NCBI GenBank assembly: GCA_036583965.1
Contig: JAZBQD010000014.1
Location: 70,942,790-71,006,789 of the forward strand
Direction: 5' to 3'
DNA length: 64,000 bases
From: Prunella strophiata
Lineage: Eukaryota > Chordata > Aves > Passeriformes > Prunellidae
A program made the translations under genes and the position numbers. A model generated the notes under the pieces. The model searched no databases, was not told the DNA's origin, and worked only from the letters and a program-made list of their open reading frames with translations. Positions 40,885 through 53,649 of this stretch are shown piece after piece; the stretch's first letter is position 1; the number at the start of each line of letters is the position of its first letter.

Positions 40885-41175
40885 ACAATCAGAAAGGTTT
40901 GGCTGGGAAGGGACCTTAAAGCCCATCCAGTTCCAAGCTCCTGGACACCTCCCACTAGTCCCAGGCTGCTCCCAGCCCCAGTGTCCAGCCTGGCCTTGGC
41001 CATTGCAGGGATGCAGGGGCAGCCCCAGCTGCTCTGGCAATTCCAGCCCAGCCAGCAATTCCCAATTGCCAAGATCCCATCCATGGCTGCCCTCTGGCAG
41101 TGGGAAGCCATTGCCTGTGTCCTGTCCCTGCAGGCCTTGTCCCCAGTCCCTCTGCAGCTCTCCTGGAGCCCAAAT
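40885..41175 (-). mobile_element. CR1 LINE 3' fragment
   Basis: Antisense CR1, almost identical over most of its length to the copy at 36640: CCATTGCAGGGATGCAGGGG, CAATTCCCAATTGCCAAGAT, CTGTGTCCTGTCCCTGCAGG. Confidence 0.9.
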
Positions 41176-41421
41176 AAATCCTGCTGACCTCATGTCCCAG
41201 AGCCCCCAATTCCCTTTCCATCCTCTGCCAGATCAAAGGGAAAACCACCACCTTCCTTTTTGTTCCTGCTATTTTCATGCCCTTTCAATCAATTCCTTTT
41301 CCAGGCCATTTGGCCCAGCACACCCTGTTTGTGCTGGCACCAACTCCAAAAGGACTTTTCCACCCGATTTGGGAACAAGGGAAAAAACAACCACCAGCTT
41401 TTTTTCTCATCCTTCTTCCCA

Positions 41422-41427
41422 TTTATT
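41422..41427 (-). terminator. CPA1: CPA1 poly(A) signal
   Basis: Minus-strand AATAAA, repeated as AATAAATAAAT, about 50 bp past the CPA1 stop. Confidence 0.7.
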
Positions 41428-41477
41428 TATTGATTGCCTTCTTCCCTCTCTCCAGCTGCTGCAGGCCTGGTGCCAGC

Positions 41478-44400
41478 TCAGTACAGGTTGTCCCGGGCGT
41501 GCTCCATGATGACCTTCAGTGCCAGCCAGGTCTCCTCGGCGGTGGGAACGATCTGCTTGGCGGGCAGCAGGAACCCGTAGCGCCCCGTGTCCCGCAGCTC
41601 GAAGGTGAAGGAATACTTGATCCCCTGGTTGTAGGTCCAGTCCACGGTCGAGCCGCTCGCTCTGTCTGAGGGAGGAAAAAATGGGAGGGATTCAGAGCCT
41701 TGATCGCTTCATATGGGAATCCCATGGGATGTTTGGCCAGTGTGAGGGATGGTTGTGAGGTTTGACCTTCGAGGCTGGTCCAGTCCAACCCAGCTAGCCT
41801 CTGGACCTTAGCCCTGATCAGTCTCACACAGGACAAAAGTAAGAGACCAAAGGCTGCTCTTTTCCTCTTGGGAACAAAGTCCTGCTTTATTTCCTTGGTA
41901 GGAGCCACCAGATTATCCACAGGGCTTCCCAGGATGAAAAGAGAACAAGTTTACCTGTGCATGGGGTTTTAAGGTCAGGGGAAGGGGGGCAGAGGAAGGG
42001 GAGCACAGCCTTGGGATACAAGGGGGAAGGGGCAAGGGGAGGGGATGAACCCTGGGATTAACCACTGCCCACCAGGGGCTGGGGAGGGGAAAGGGGAGGA
42101 AATGGGACAAACCATGTGATACAACAGGATACAGATTATATAAACAGTGCAAGTGATCCAAACACCCAGTGCAAAAACAATTATCAACTAAAAAACTACT
42201 TAGTGCAATACAACAGATGGTTTTGGGATTGGGGGTTTTGGGGCTGCCCCAGCACTTACAGATGGTGGTGATGATGCTGCCGTACTCGAAGGAGGTGCCG
42301 TACAGGGAGGACAGAGCTGCCACAGCCTTGCCAGCCAGCTCGTGCTGGGAATACAGGGAACGGGGGAAAAATGAGCCAAAGAAAGGAAAAACCTGTAGGA
42401 TACAGCTTTCTTCTGGGTGCAGCAAAGCTCCTCCCAGTTCCCAATGGATGCAGGACAGAGGTGGCTCCTCCTTGGAGCAGCAGAAGAGCTCCACCCCATC
42501 CCAGCCCCTCAAAGCACAATGGGCCTCACCAGTTCCTTCTCGTCTGGCACCGGGGTCTCGGTGTAGCCATAGGGGTAGAGCAGGAGCTGGGAGTAGCTGT
42601 GGATGGAGACGAAAGCCTTGATGTTGCCGTGGCTCTTCACAAAGTCCACGATGGATTTCACCTCGGGCTCAGAGTTGGGGTAGGGTCCGTGGTACGTCTC
42701 CGAGCAGGAGTTTCCAGCTGGCTCCGGCATCTGCGCAGAAAAGAATGGTGAGAACACAGTAATGGGGATTTTGGGGGCTTCCAAGCCCAAGAGGTTTTCC
42801 CACCCCTCAGCTCCTTGGTGGGGATCAAGGAATGCTCCTGGGGCTCATCCTAGTGATTTGTATGGTGACTTTCATTTATCACTGGGGGGGGGACATCAAA
42901 GCCCTGATGGAGCCCAAGCCCTCAGCTCTTCCACATGAGAGCAAATCCCACCTCTTCCCCAGGGGACAGCAATAGATCTTTGAGCCAGAAGCAGCTTTGG
43001 AGCCTCCAGCTGGAGAGTGGAAACGCTCCACAGGGGCAAGGGGACAGCTCTGACCTCCAAAACCTGCGTCCCAGTTGCGGTTGGGGTCCACTCCGACACA
43101 GATGGCGCCCGCGTGCTTGGACCTGGTCTTAGCGCCACATGCGGTTCTGGAAGGGCAGAGCCACCTCAGCTGGTGCCCGGGGCTGGAGCTCCACAGCTCG
43201 TGGTGGTCCCCTTCCCATCCCATGGAAACGTGGGTGAGGAGGCTTTGCCCTCTCAGGGATATGCAACCCCCCAAGTCCTGCTCCCCAGCCCTATCCAGAG
43301 CAGCTGTAGGAACCAGGGAGAGGAGCTCTGGGGCAGTACCGTGGTGTGGGTGTAGGCAAAGCCATCTGGGTTGGTGACAATCTCCAGGAAGATGTCCATC
43401 GTCTCCAGGATGGAGGCCACACCTTCGTTGTTCGCGTGATCTTGGACAATCTAGAGATGATGGAGGTTTGGGGCTCTGTGTTCTCCCTGTGGGATCACCC
43501 ACCTGGATCCCACAGCTCCTGAGGATCCTTTGACGTCCCCCTGGGTGTTCCTTTAGGGATGTGTCAGTACCTTCTTGGCGAACCAGACGCCGCTGGCCTG
43601 TGTCACCCACTCGCGGGAGTGGATCCCAGTGTCGATCCAGATGGCCGGGCGGTTCGTGCCCCCTGTGCTGAACTGGGAGAGCAGAGAGGGGGGGTTGGCT
43701 TTGTCCCTGTCACCACTTTCCCCTCTGGATCACGATCCCCAAATCCTCACCTTGAGCACGTAGAGGGGACGGTTCTCGGTCGAGCGGCCAATCTCCAGCT
43801 TGCTCACCAAGGTTGGGGTTCTCGGCCACCAGCATGTCCATGAAACTGTAGATCTGGGAACGAGAGACGTGGGGGTCACTCCCAGCTCACCCCCTGCCCA
43901 AGAAGCAAACTTTTTCCCCCAAAATGTCCCCAAATCTTCTGCTTTCCCACCTCATCTATGGTGTGGTAGGCTGCGTAGTTGAAGGTGGCGGTGTCGCGTG
44001 CCAGCTGGCGGCTGCTGCGGAGCATCTCCATGCGCTCTTCGTCCAGCAGGGCCTGTGAGACACGGGTGGGATGAGCCTCCTTCCCACGGCTGGGATCCCA
44101 CCTCCCCCCTGCCTGCCCTGCAGCACCACTGACCTGCACATCCTCGATCATGACGGAGTAGGAGACCCCACCAGCCTTCAGGTGGGCTTTGAGTGCCTGC
44201 AGGCTGCGGAAGGGCACGCGGATGTCCACGGGGACCCCAAGCTTGCGGGGAGCCAGCCAGAAATCCAGCTGGATGGGAAAAATGGAGATCAGGGGTGAGA
44301 TCCTGCCTCAGGATGCACCCCCAGAACCAATTATTGGTTCCCATAATCCCAGCCCCATCCTTGCTTTGCTTGTGGGGTGTAAAACGAAGGCCACGGGCTC

Positions 44401-44737
44401 GGGGGTGTCCCCAGAATCCACCTCCACACTCAGTACCTGCAGATCCTCCAGGTCCTGCAGCTTCTGCACCTTCTGCAGCTCCTCATGGCTCTTGGGGACG
44501 ATGCGCAGCACCTGGTGCCTGTGGGGTCAGGAGGTGCTGGGGGGTGTGGGACGAGCTCCAGCCCCGTTAGTCCGACCTAACCCCACCCATCCATCCCCTC
44601 ATTCCGAGGAGTTCCCCTGAGCCTTTTCCCTGTCCCACCCGGTGCCACCGTCCCCATCCCAGGCCCCCCTACCCAACAAAGGTCTCGGTGCAGGTGGCCA
44701 CTGCCACCAGGGCAGCCAGGAGCACGGGGATCCTCAT
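41478..44737 (-). CDS. CPA1: Procarboxypeptidase A1
   Basis: Secreted zinc metallocarboxypeptidase (M14A) that removes C-terminal aromatic and aliphatic residues; made as a zymogen in pancreas. Exons, in gene order: 44737-44673, 44518-44437, 44268-44134, 44052-43951, 43853-43751, 43672-43571, 43450-43340, 43146-43055, 42730-42530, 42344-42260, 41665-41478. Signal peptide [16 protein letters not shown], pro-domain to about [14 protein letters not shown], then the catalytic domain. Zinc ligands are in GIHSREW and ISIHSYSQ, substrate Asn/Arg in [11 protein letters not shown], Tyr248 in YRASG, catalytic Glu270 in FTFELRDTG. Residue 255 is Val, so A-type rather than B-type. Exons 43853-43751, 43146-43055 and 42730-42530 are each one base longer than in CPA5 and break frame; without those bases the protein is 420 aa. 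Ends HARDNLY. CPA1 is assigned by sequence and by its place next to CEP41. Confidence 0.93.
41760..42225. other. Possible LTR-like insertion in CPA1 intron 10
   Basis: This intron is much longer than the other CPA1 introns and holds GA-rich tracts, CCTGCTTTATTTCC and GATTATATAAACAG signals. It resembles an avian LTR, but no family is recognised. Confidence 0.3.
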
Positions 44738-45525
44738 GGTCAGCGGGGAGAGCCGGTCTCACATCCCAACAGTGCCCTGGGGCCTCTTAAATCCCGTGGG
44801 ATGGTGGCCCCAGCCCAGCCCCTCCAGCTGTCCCTTTTCCCAGGGCCCTGGGAAGGCTCTGGCTGCCACCAGCCAAGGTCAGGCCCTGCTGTCCCCATCC
44901 AGGCACTCCCATTCCCAGCCAAACCTGTCCCAGGAACTGGCTGGGGCCGTGGTGAGTCAGCTGCCAGCAAGGTGAGACCGGGAGGTGCCAAAATCCCACA
45001 GCCCCCAGCACCAGCTGAGGGGAGGGAAAGGATCAGTTTGGGTTGAGAATGTGCGAAATGCAGATTTTCACTTGGGGTTTGGTGAGCTGGATCCCTAGAC
45101 CACAGCGGTGGGGAAACTGGTTTAAAATTTGGCTGAGGAAAGTAGTGTAAAGCTTGGTCCAGGACAGAGGTCAGAGCAGGTGACAGTTGTCCCAGTAGCC
45201 AAAAATAAACAGCAAATACCCTGAGGGTACCCCATGTCCCTCCTTGTAGCTCCCAGGGAAGGGATGATGAAGCAAAGCTGCCCAAAATCCCACAAATTTG
45301 GGGTTGGTTGTCCAAAAAACCCCCATCTCCTCCCATGCTGGCTGTTGGCTTCAAAACATGGGGACTTTGAGCCAAAGTCACGAGGGGAAAATCAACACCT
45401 GCAGGACTGGGAGTCCTTTTCCACCCTTTTTTTGGAGTTTAGCATGAAAAAATGAGGGTGCCTGAAACCACTGAATCTCCATGAGGATTTATTGAGGGGA
45501 GGGAATGCTGTGGGAGGTGCTGGGG
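44738..45525. promoter_or_regulatory. CPA1 promoter and CPA5-CPA1 spacer
   Basis: On the minus strand a TTTAAGAGG TATA-like box (plus 44784-44792) lies about 50 bp upstream of the CPA1 ATG. The remaining spacer to the CPA5 stop is 730 bp of unique sequence. The CPA5 AATAAA (plus TTTATT) is at 45488-45493, 33 bp past its stop. Confidence 0.55.
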
Positions 45526-48500
45526 TCAGTATGGATGCTCCAGGACGTGGACCATGATGTCCAGGAGCGCCGGCCACGTCTCAGTGGCAGTGGGGATGAT
45601 CTGGGAGCTGGGCAGGAGGAATCCGTAGTGCCCCGAGTCCCTCAGCTCCAAGGTGAAGGAATATTTCACCCCGTTGTCATAGGCCCAGTCGATGGTGGTG
45701 CCTCCTGCCATGTCTGCAGGGAGAGGAACCCAGATGTGAGCCCATTCCCAAGGGATTTGCTGCGGGATGAGGGAGGGACACTCACAGATGGTGTTGGCGA
45801 TGCTTCCGTAGGTGTATTTTGTCCCAAACACGGTGGCCAAGTCGCTCACGGCCTTCTTGGCCAGTTCATTCTGCAAAGGAACCACCAAAAGTGGTGGGAT
45901 CTGGTGGATCATGGGGCAGGGGGATGTAGAGCTCATCATTCCCCATCCCTTCTGCTGCAGGTTTTCCCAAAATCCCTTAATTTTTGAGGTTTGAGCTCCA
46001 TCTCGCAACCACCCTCCACCAGGACCCTGGTGCAGGGGTTCAGTATTTGGGTTGCATCTAATGAGAGGAGCAGGGAAGCTCCTGAGATGCTCTGCCTGAC
46101 CCTGCCAGGTGGCCACAGCCCCATGTTTTGGGGCCATCTCACCATTTCCTGGTGGTCAGGTGCGGGTGCCCTCCTGTATCCATAGGGGAAGAGCAGCATC
46201 TGGGAGTAGCTGTGGATGGAGATGACGGATTTGATGTTCCCGTGGGCGCGGATGAAATCCACGATGGCTCTCACTTCCTTCTCAGAGTGGGCATGAGGGC
46301 CATGATAGGTCTCAGAGCAGGGATTGCTGCTGGATCCAGCACCTGGAGCAGGGGGAGGAGGAGAGCCAGAGAGGATCCCTCAGGAAGGGTTTCCATCCCT
46401 GGGTTTCTCCACTCTAGCAGCAAGTTTTGATGTTTTGAGGCACAAACAATGCCCTGGCGTGGGGTCCTGGTGGCCAAGGTCTCACCTCCAAACCCAGCAT
46501 CCCAGTTTCGGTTGGGATCCACTCCGACACAGCGGGATCCAGCGTTGATGGACCTGGTCTTGCGCCACAGGCGGTTCTAGGAGCACACAGAGAGGAGACT
46601 GGAACAGGGGTGTGAATCCCAGCCCCTGCCCAAGCATCTCCAGGGATCTCCTCTCACCATCCCACCTGGGGGGGAACATCCCTCCCCATCCAAAAACCAG
46701 GGACAGCCATGGCCGGGGACAGCGCTGGGAGAAGATCCCCCCGCGGTGTCCCCGCACTCACGGAGCTGTGGGTGAAGGCAAAGCCATCAGGGTTGGTGAC
46801 AATCTCCAGGAAGATGTCCATGCTGTCCAGGATGGCCGTGACAGAGGGGTCCTGCCCGTATTCCTTGGCAATCTGTGCACGGAGAGGAGCAGGAGCTGCC
46901 CCGGTGCCCCTCAGAGACGGGGCTGGGACGGATGCAGGGTGAGAATTGGGGTCCCACATCCCAGGTGATGCCAAGGTCACCTTGTTGGCTGTCCAGACAC
47001 CGGTGGCCTGGGTGATCCATTCCCGCGAGTGGATGCCAGTGTCCAGCCAGACGGCCGGACGGTTCGATCCCCCAGTGCTGAACTGTGCAGAGCCACGGGA
47101 GCATTGGGGTTGGAAAAACCCTCCAGGATCATGGAATGCACCCTGTGCCCCATCCCCACCTTGTCCCCAGCCCAGAGCCCTGAGTGCCACCTCCAGGAGT
47201 TCTCAGACACCTCCAGGACTCCAAAGCTCCCTGGGCAGCCCCTGCCAAGGCCTGACCCCCTTTCCATGGGGCAATTCCTGCTGGTGTCCACCCTGAGCTC
47301 CCCTGGCCCAGCTTCTCCCCCTGAGGGGCATTTCCAGGGCAGGGCTGCCCCAGGACCCACCTTCAGCACGTACAGGGGCCGGCGCTCGTAGCTCTGCCCC
47401 ATCTGGATCTTGCTGACCAGGCTGGCATGATCCTCCACCAGGACATCCATCCACTCATAGATCTGGAAGGAGGAGCTGCTGGGTCATGAGGCTCAGCCTG
47501 CTTCTCACCTTTTGCTTTTGAGGGGATCCAGCACTGGATGCAACAAGCAGAGCTCCCCTGGGGAAGATCTGGTGCTTCCCTGGAGACCTGGGGACTGCCC
47601 TGGAGAAGATTTTGTGCTTCCCTGGAGAACACGAGGTGGTTGGGGCTCTGTGTGAGCAGGGGAAGGCACATCACAAGGTTTTTGGAAAAGTAGAATGAAT
47701 GGTGAGGGAAAAGTTCTGAGACCCCCCCCAACACCACCACAGGCCTCACCAGTCCCAAACTGGGCTCCAAGCACCCCCAAAGGGAAGCTGAAAATGTCTT
47801 CCAAGGGGTGGGAGATTCCAGGAGTGGCCATGATGGATGTGGAAGGTTTCCCAATCTCCCATCTCAGCTAAAAGCTCCACCAAGAAGGAGAAACGTGTCC
47901 CAGGGAGGTCTCACCTGTCACCAAGAACTCACCACGACCTTCACCACATGGATGTGACCCCAGCAGGACAAAGCCAATGCTCTGCAGAGAAAGATACCTC
48001 ATCTATTGTGTGGTAGGAGGCAAAATCAAATGTCCTGGAGCTTCTCTTTACCCTCCTAGACATCCTCATGCTTTCCTTTTCTTCATCCAGTAATTCCTGG
48101 TTAGGAGGCAAAAAAACCCCAAGATCAAAAAGGCTGGGAGGAGCAGAGGGTTGGATTTTTCTTCTTGATTTCCAATTTTTTGGACTTTCTCTCAGGGTTG
48201 AGCTGCCAGAGCTCATCCTGTTCCCGTCATAGCCATTACCTGCACATCCTTGATCATGATGCTGTAGGAAAAATTATGGGAATCCAGGAATTTTTTGACT
48301 GCTTGGAGGCTGGGGAAGGGCACCCTCAGGTCCACGGGGTGGCTGGGGGTGTGGGGGTGACGCCAAAAATCCACCTGGGAAGGAGAAGTTGAGCTGAAAG
48401 GGAGAACTCAGCCCCATCCTGTGCTGGTGCTCATCCACTGAGCTCCCCAGCACCTCCAGGGGTCTCACAGGAATTTCCATGAATGATCTAAAAAGGTTTT

Positions 48501-50660
48501 TGGGCAAGTTTTGAGCCACAGATTGATGTCTGCATAGGGATTTACAGAAATGTTTCAGCCCAAGTTGTTTGAGTAAGTATTTGTGGGATGTTCCCAGTTC
48601 ATACAAAACAGGGGCTCTGAGCTCAAGGAGCCCCAGGTTAAATTCATATTTATATGGTTCTAAATTACACATCTCCAAAATGGGGAGGAAAACTGGATGG
48701 GATGGCAAAAGAAGGAGGGAGCCCTGGCTTCACCAGGGTCTGTGAGCAGGGGGGTGCCCAGGACCCCTCAGAGCTCACCTGCAGCTCCTCCTGCTCACCC
48801 AGCACCTTGAGCAGGGTGATGTGCTCCTCGTTCCTGGCTGTGACACGCAGGACCTGGTCCCTGCAGGGAGGCAGAGGGGTCACAGGGAGGGGACTCTGGC
48901 CTGGGGGGGAGCTGGGGAAGCTCCACACTGGCTCAGAGGGTTGGAAAATGTATCAGTTGTTGATGTTGAGAGAAAAAAATGCAGGTTCAGAGCAGCCATG
49001 ACGGGGAAAGAGCAAATGCTGGGAGCCTGAGATGATCTCCAGCCTTGTTTGATCAGCTCCCAAGATGTTGGGGAATATCTCACATGGATATGTTCTACAT
49101 CTATGGATGTATTCCCTAGCAGAGGTCCCAGTCCAGCCTGGCTGGGCTTCCCAAGGACAGGCACAGCCCCTGGAGAGGAGGAAATGTTCTATGGGAGAGA
49201 GGTTTTCTCATCCTCAGATCAATCCTCTACCTCCAGCCTCTCCTGTTGGGCAGTGCTTAAAGCCACTCCCAAAATGGCACAAAATTCCTACACCTTTCCC
49301 CTTTCGTACCTTTCATCCTCTTAACTCCCATTTATCAGTTTAACCACATCCCCAGGGTGATAACAATTTCCATTCTGTGCCTGGGCACTCAGGCATGGCA
49401 TTAAATCCTTGTGATTTTTCCAGAACCAGGGAGCAGTCCTGACATTCCCTGGACAGTCTTGGCTTGCAGCTGCTCAGACCCCTCCCAGCCACTCTCTGCC
49501 TGGAGGGGAGTGATGGGATCCTGGATGGATCCTCAACCACAGCATCGTGTCCGAGGAGCAAGGAAAGCAGGGAGGAAAGGAGGAAGGCAGGAAAGCAGCA
49601 AGGAAGGTGGGTCAGTCACATCACAGAATATCCTGAACTGGAAGGGACCCACAGGGATCAAATCCAGCTCCAGGCTCTGCCCAGACACCCCAACAATCCC
49701 ACCCTGTCCTTGAGAGCATTGTCCAAACACTCCTGGAGCTCTGGCAGCCTTGGGAATGAGACCATTCCCTGGGGAGCCTGGGCAGTGCCCAGCATCCTCT
49801 GGATCAGGATATCCAACCTAAACCCCCCTGGCACAGCTCCATGTGTTCCCTGGGCCATGAGATCACCAGCTCTGGCTCCAGCATTGGTGGGACATCCAGC
49901 ATCCTGGGGGCACTTTTTTATGGATAAGTTTTCCCTACTCTGAACACGGGATTCCCACTTTCTGTACAAGTTAGTTCTCATTGCCAGTCCATTCATTCAG
50001 ACCTTTCTGGAAATGGGCTGGAAGCTTTGGGAATTTTGGGTAGTCCTGACCCCCCCCACTATATTCCATGCCCCCTTCTCAGCCTCATGCCTGCTCTGGT
50101 GCTGTTCTTTTCTGCAGGAGCTGCAACCAGGATATTCATCCTGGAAAAGTGCTGCCCTCCCTCCACAGGGCCCCTTCTCCAGACACATCTTGTTCTTTCC
50201 CACGGTGTGTTATTCCCAGCAATCCTTGGCTGTTATTCCCAGCAATCCTTGGGTTTTATTCCCAGCAATCCTTGGATGGCTCCACAGCCCTCATGTTTGA
50301 GCCATACAAATCCTTCCCCATATCCTCTGGGATTCCACACCCTGGCAAAGCCTGGAAGCGATGCCCACAGGCTTCAGCATTCTCTAATTTCTACCTGCTG
50401 CATGCTCCAAACCTCCCTCCAAACCTGAGGTGAAACCAATCTTTCCTGGCTGGCACAAACCCTGTAGGATTTCCATCCTTTGGGATGTCACCCTTCTGGT
50501 TGACCCTGAAGGACAGTGGTGGGGATGGGCCTCTCTCAGCTGGATCCCCATCCCAGCCGTGGTGTCCCACCGCCCCCTGCCCCAGCAGGACTCACCCCAC
50601 GAAGAGCTGCTCGGTGCTGGTGACCCCCAGGAGGGCGAGGAACACCAGGAGGGTCTCCAT
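45526..50660 (-). CDS. CPA5: Procarboxypeptidase A5-like
   Basis: M14A metallocarboxypeptidase precursor. Exons, in gene order: 50660-50596, 48860-48779, 48374-48240, 48096-47998, 47462-47361, 47082-46981, 46872-46762, 46576-46486, 46342-46143, 45870-45786, 45713-45526; 1260 nt, 419 aa, frame intact. Signal peptide [15 protein letters not shown]; pro-domain with [20 protein letters not shown] and [10 protein letters not shown]; zinc ligands in GIHSREW and [20 protein letters not shown]; Tyr248 and Ile255 in [10 protein letters not shown]; Glu270 in FTLELRDSG; ends LEHPY. The SIMIKD pro-segment, [15 protein letters not shown] linker and [10 protein letters not shown] match CPA5 best, and its position between CPA1 and CPA2 agrees. 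Substrates are not known from sequence, but the pocket is A-type. CPA4 is the main alternative name. Confidence 0.85.
48861..50595 (-). other. CPA5 intron 1
   Basis: The longest CPA5 intron (1.7 kb). It contains a CR1-like copy (49619-49910), an AGGAAAG-rich purine tract (49559-49610), and three 23-bp copies of TTATTCCCAGCAATCCTTGG (50210-50277). No coding signal. Confidence 0.7.
49619..49910 (-). mobile_element. CR1-like fragment
   Basis: TCACAGAATATCCTGAACTG, GAAGGGACCCACAGGGATCA, CCTTGGGAATGAGACCATTC. This is an older CR1 subfamily pattern in antisense. Confidence 0.75.
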
Positions 50661-51824
50661 GGTGGGTGGGAGCAGAGCACAGCCCCGAGGACAGGCAGAA
50701 CCCCCTCGGTGCTCGGGGTCCCTCCCGGAGCTCCTCACCGGGGCCGCGTCCGCCGCCCCCGCGGCGTCGGCAGCGACAAACAGAGCAGGCAGGAAGGGCT
50801 CCCGCGAGCCCAAATGTTTGCTTTATTTGGCAAAGTCAACACAAGAGCAGCCAAATTAGGGAGGATCTGATAACGTCTTCCTCGGTGAGTGGGTCCTGGA
50901 TGAGTGTCCCTGCTCCCAGCTCAGAGCTGCCGTGGGCACGGGCGGCTCCCAACCCACAGGCGTGGGACGGTGGGGACGGCGTGGCCACAGGAGCCCCAAA
51001 ACCACAAGGAAGCACCTCTTTGTTTCCATGGATTTCTTCATTACACATTGCTATGAGTAAGCCAATCATAATTATGATTAGTAATGCATGTGTAATGAAA
51101 AGCTACTACAAAGTTACTTGCAGAAAAAGCAAGTCCCTTTAAACGTAGACTTATTTATGATTAATTAGTTGATGCATACATGTATATAGATATATATATG
51201 TGTATATATATAGATAGATGAAATGTAAAACATATTATTCAAATTATTCATCAAACCATTCCCAGGAGCAGGGTCACTTGCTGGTGGATGAAATCTCACT
51301 TCAAAGCTGATGGAAGTCGTGGAGCTCGGAGGTGCACAAGGACGTTCAGCTGGGGTAATGCTCACACAGAAAGGCTGATTTTTGGGTAGAAAATGAATTA
51401 TTTTTATGTGTTCAGTGTAAGCAGTGGCTTACTGTGGAGCAGCTGTCACTGTCTGGGGCTATCCCAGGAGGTCAGTTTGTCAGAGGTGTCTTTGTTCCCC
51501 AGTTAAAGCAGTGTCTTTGTTCTGCAGGTTACAGCAGGGCCTTTGTTGGGCCTTATCTGCGCTGCCCCTGAGCTCCCACCGCGCTTGTCAGGGATGCTCT
51601 GGGTTCCTGGGCTGTGTTCCCAGCCTGGCAGGCACCTCCCAGGGCAGGTTTTTACAGCTGACATCCTCTGACCGTGTTTTTCTCCATTAAATCCAGGGCA
51701 TTCTGGCTGCACCAGGAGCAGGAGGTGCTGTGGGAAGGTGCCAGGGTGTGTGGGGGCTTTGTGGTGCAGAACTGGTGCTGTTGCTGAGGTGGTTCCAGGA
51801 TCCTCCTCAGGGCAGGTTTGTGGG

Positions 51825-52100
51825 GTGGTTGAGGTGGGAAGGGACCACAGGATGTCTGTGTCCAATGCCTGGGTGAAGCTCTGGGGACCCACCAGGGCCC
51901 TCCTGGTTGGATCTTGGAGTCCTCCAGAGATGGAGGCTGCACAGCCCCACAGGCACCAGGTCCTGCTGCTTCTCCTCCTGGTGGAAAGCATTTCCTGATG
52001 TCCCTCCCAGCTCTCCCTCATTCCAGCTGAGGCTGTTGTCTCTCCCATCACTCTCTGTGGTGAAGAGCTTGGCTTTTTCCTCAATAATCTTCTTCCTTGG
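51825..52100 (-). mobile_element. CR1-like fragment
   Basis: GGTTGAGGTGGGAAGGGACC, CAATGCCTGGGTGAAGC and TGGTGGAAAGCATTTCCTGA match an older antisense CR1 3' region. Confidence 0.6.
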
Positions 52101-53154
52101 GATGGGAAGGTCCCTGTTAGGTCCCCCCACCCCAGACCTGTGTCATCTCCAGCCCATCTTCCTCCTCGCCCCACCATGGCACACACCCTCCTGTTCCTCT
52201 GGCTGGCATCCACTGCTCTGGCTCCAGGTCTCTCTGGGGTCAGGGTTCCAGGCCAGGATGAGCTCTCCTCACACCAGGCACTTAGGGAGGAGGGGACAGG
52301 GGCCTCAAGCCCTGGATGGTTGGAATGAGCTTCCAAGCCAGGACAAGGTCACACGTTCCACATTCCCAGCTGAGGCTCCTCGGGCTCTGCAGGTCCTGCT
52401 CTGGAGACCAGAGCTCATCCAGGCCCAAAAGCCAGCTGTGTGCCCTGTCCCTGGGATTTGCCATCAGAGGTTTTTAATCCCCAGGCAGAGGATGGGATTT
52501 TGGAAAGCTGGGTCAGTTTGGGAAGCAGGTGCCACTGGATAAGGCTGTGAGCAGAGGGGACAGGGACACGTGGCTGCCCCAAGCATGGGTTTGCTTTCCA
52601 AACCAGCTGCTTTTAACCCAAACCCAGCCCCCTGGGCTACTTCCCTCAGCTGCACCTTCCCCTTTTCCTGCCAACAGCTCCGTGCCCCGAGTCCGCAGGG
52701 TTTTATCGGGCACATCAGCGCTGTTTGCTCTCCTGCCAGCCTCCCGAGGGTGAGTAACTCACCAGCTGCTGGGGGGTCACAAGACAGCAAGATAAACCTG
52801 TTAGACTCGATAATCACCACAGCAGCAGCAGCCAGAGCTAATCTCTGATCCTTCAGGGCCTCCTGAGCTCTTTGCTCTTAATCCCCAAGAAATTTGCAGG
52901 ATGAACAATGGAACGAGGGGCTCCTGAGGGACTGGATCAGGGGAGGTGTCCTCCCATCTCCATCTCCCCTCCAACCATGTCCACTGGGAACACGTGGGAG
53001 GGAGAAAAGGGGCAGCCAAATATATGGGGGTGTACATTTGAGGACAGTGGTCAGGGGCCTGGCAGGGTCCTGAGGCTCGTTAAGGGAAATTAAATTCCTT
53101 TAATTAGTTCCATAACCTGGATTATGCTGGTTAACACCAGGCCCTCTGCACCAG

Positions 53155-53475
53155 CCCCTTCAGCCTGGAGAAGGATCCAGGGAGAGCTCAGCTGCTGCCA
53201 GGGCCTGAAGGGACTGTAGGAGAGCTGCAGAGGGACTGGGGACAAGGCCTGCAGGGACAGGACACAGGCAATGGCTTCCCACTGCCAGAGGGCAGCCATG
53301 GATGGGATCTTGGCAATTGGGAATTGCTGGCTGGGCTGGAATTGCCAGAGCAGCTGGGGCTGCCCCTGCATCCCTGGTAGTGTCCAAGGCCAGGCTGGAC
53401 ATTGGGGCTGGGAGCAGCCTGGGACAGTGGGAGGTGTCCCAGCCATGGCAGGGGTGGCACTGGATGTGTGGGCAG
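53155..53475 (+). mobile_element. CR1 LINE 3' fragment
   Basis: Sense CR1: GGACAGGACACAGGCAATGG, CAATTGGGAATTGCTGGCTG, GGGACAGTGGGAGGTGTCCC. It sits less than 200 bp downstream of the CPA2 stop. Confidence 0.9.
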
Positions 53476-53649
53476 GAAGGGTCGTGTCCCAAAATCTCCT
53501 CAGGGATGTGTCACACACAAGGAACACGTGCCAAACACCGTGGGGGGAATGCACAGGGGGTTTATTCAGCCCTTTCAATCATGACAGCCATCACAGCACA
53601 GGGGGATCTATGAGCTGCTGCTGCAGAGGGCTGAGTCCCAGCCCAGCTC

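Larger units (their letters stand above)
39266..41477. other. CEP41 3' UTR and CEP41-CPA1 intergenic region
   Basis: Candidate CEP41 AATAAA signals are at 39261-39266 (overlapping the stop) and 39735-39740. A T-run is near 39685-39702. The middle (39800-40860) shows no gene. A CR1 copy lies at 40885-41175. CPA1's minus-strand poly(A) signal is near 41422-41427. Confidence 0.6.
50661..53649. other. CPA2-CPA5 intergenic region
   Basis: GC-rich, TATA-less sequence lies immediately upstream of CPA5 (50661-50815). Beyond it are a plus-strand TTTATT at 50822, a (TA)n/GATA microsatellite at 51180-51222, and CR1 copies at 51825-52100 and 53155-53475. I looked for the exons of a fourth carboxypeptidase ([17 protein letters not shown] motifs) and saw none. 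The CPA2 AATAAA (plus TTTATT) is at 53561-53566. Confidence 0.6.

Noticed and set aside
50820..51000. Relic of a fourth carboxypeptidase upstream of CPA5
   Set aside because: A TTTATT and some GC-rich sequence are present, but no codons match any CPA exon.
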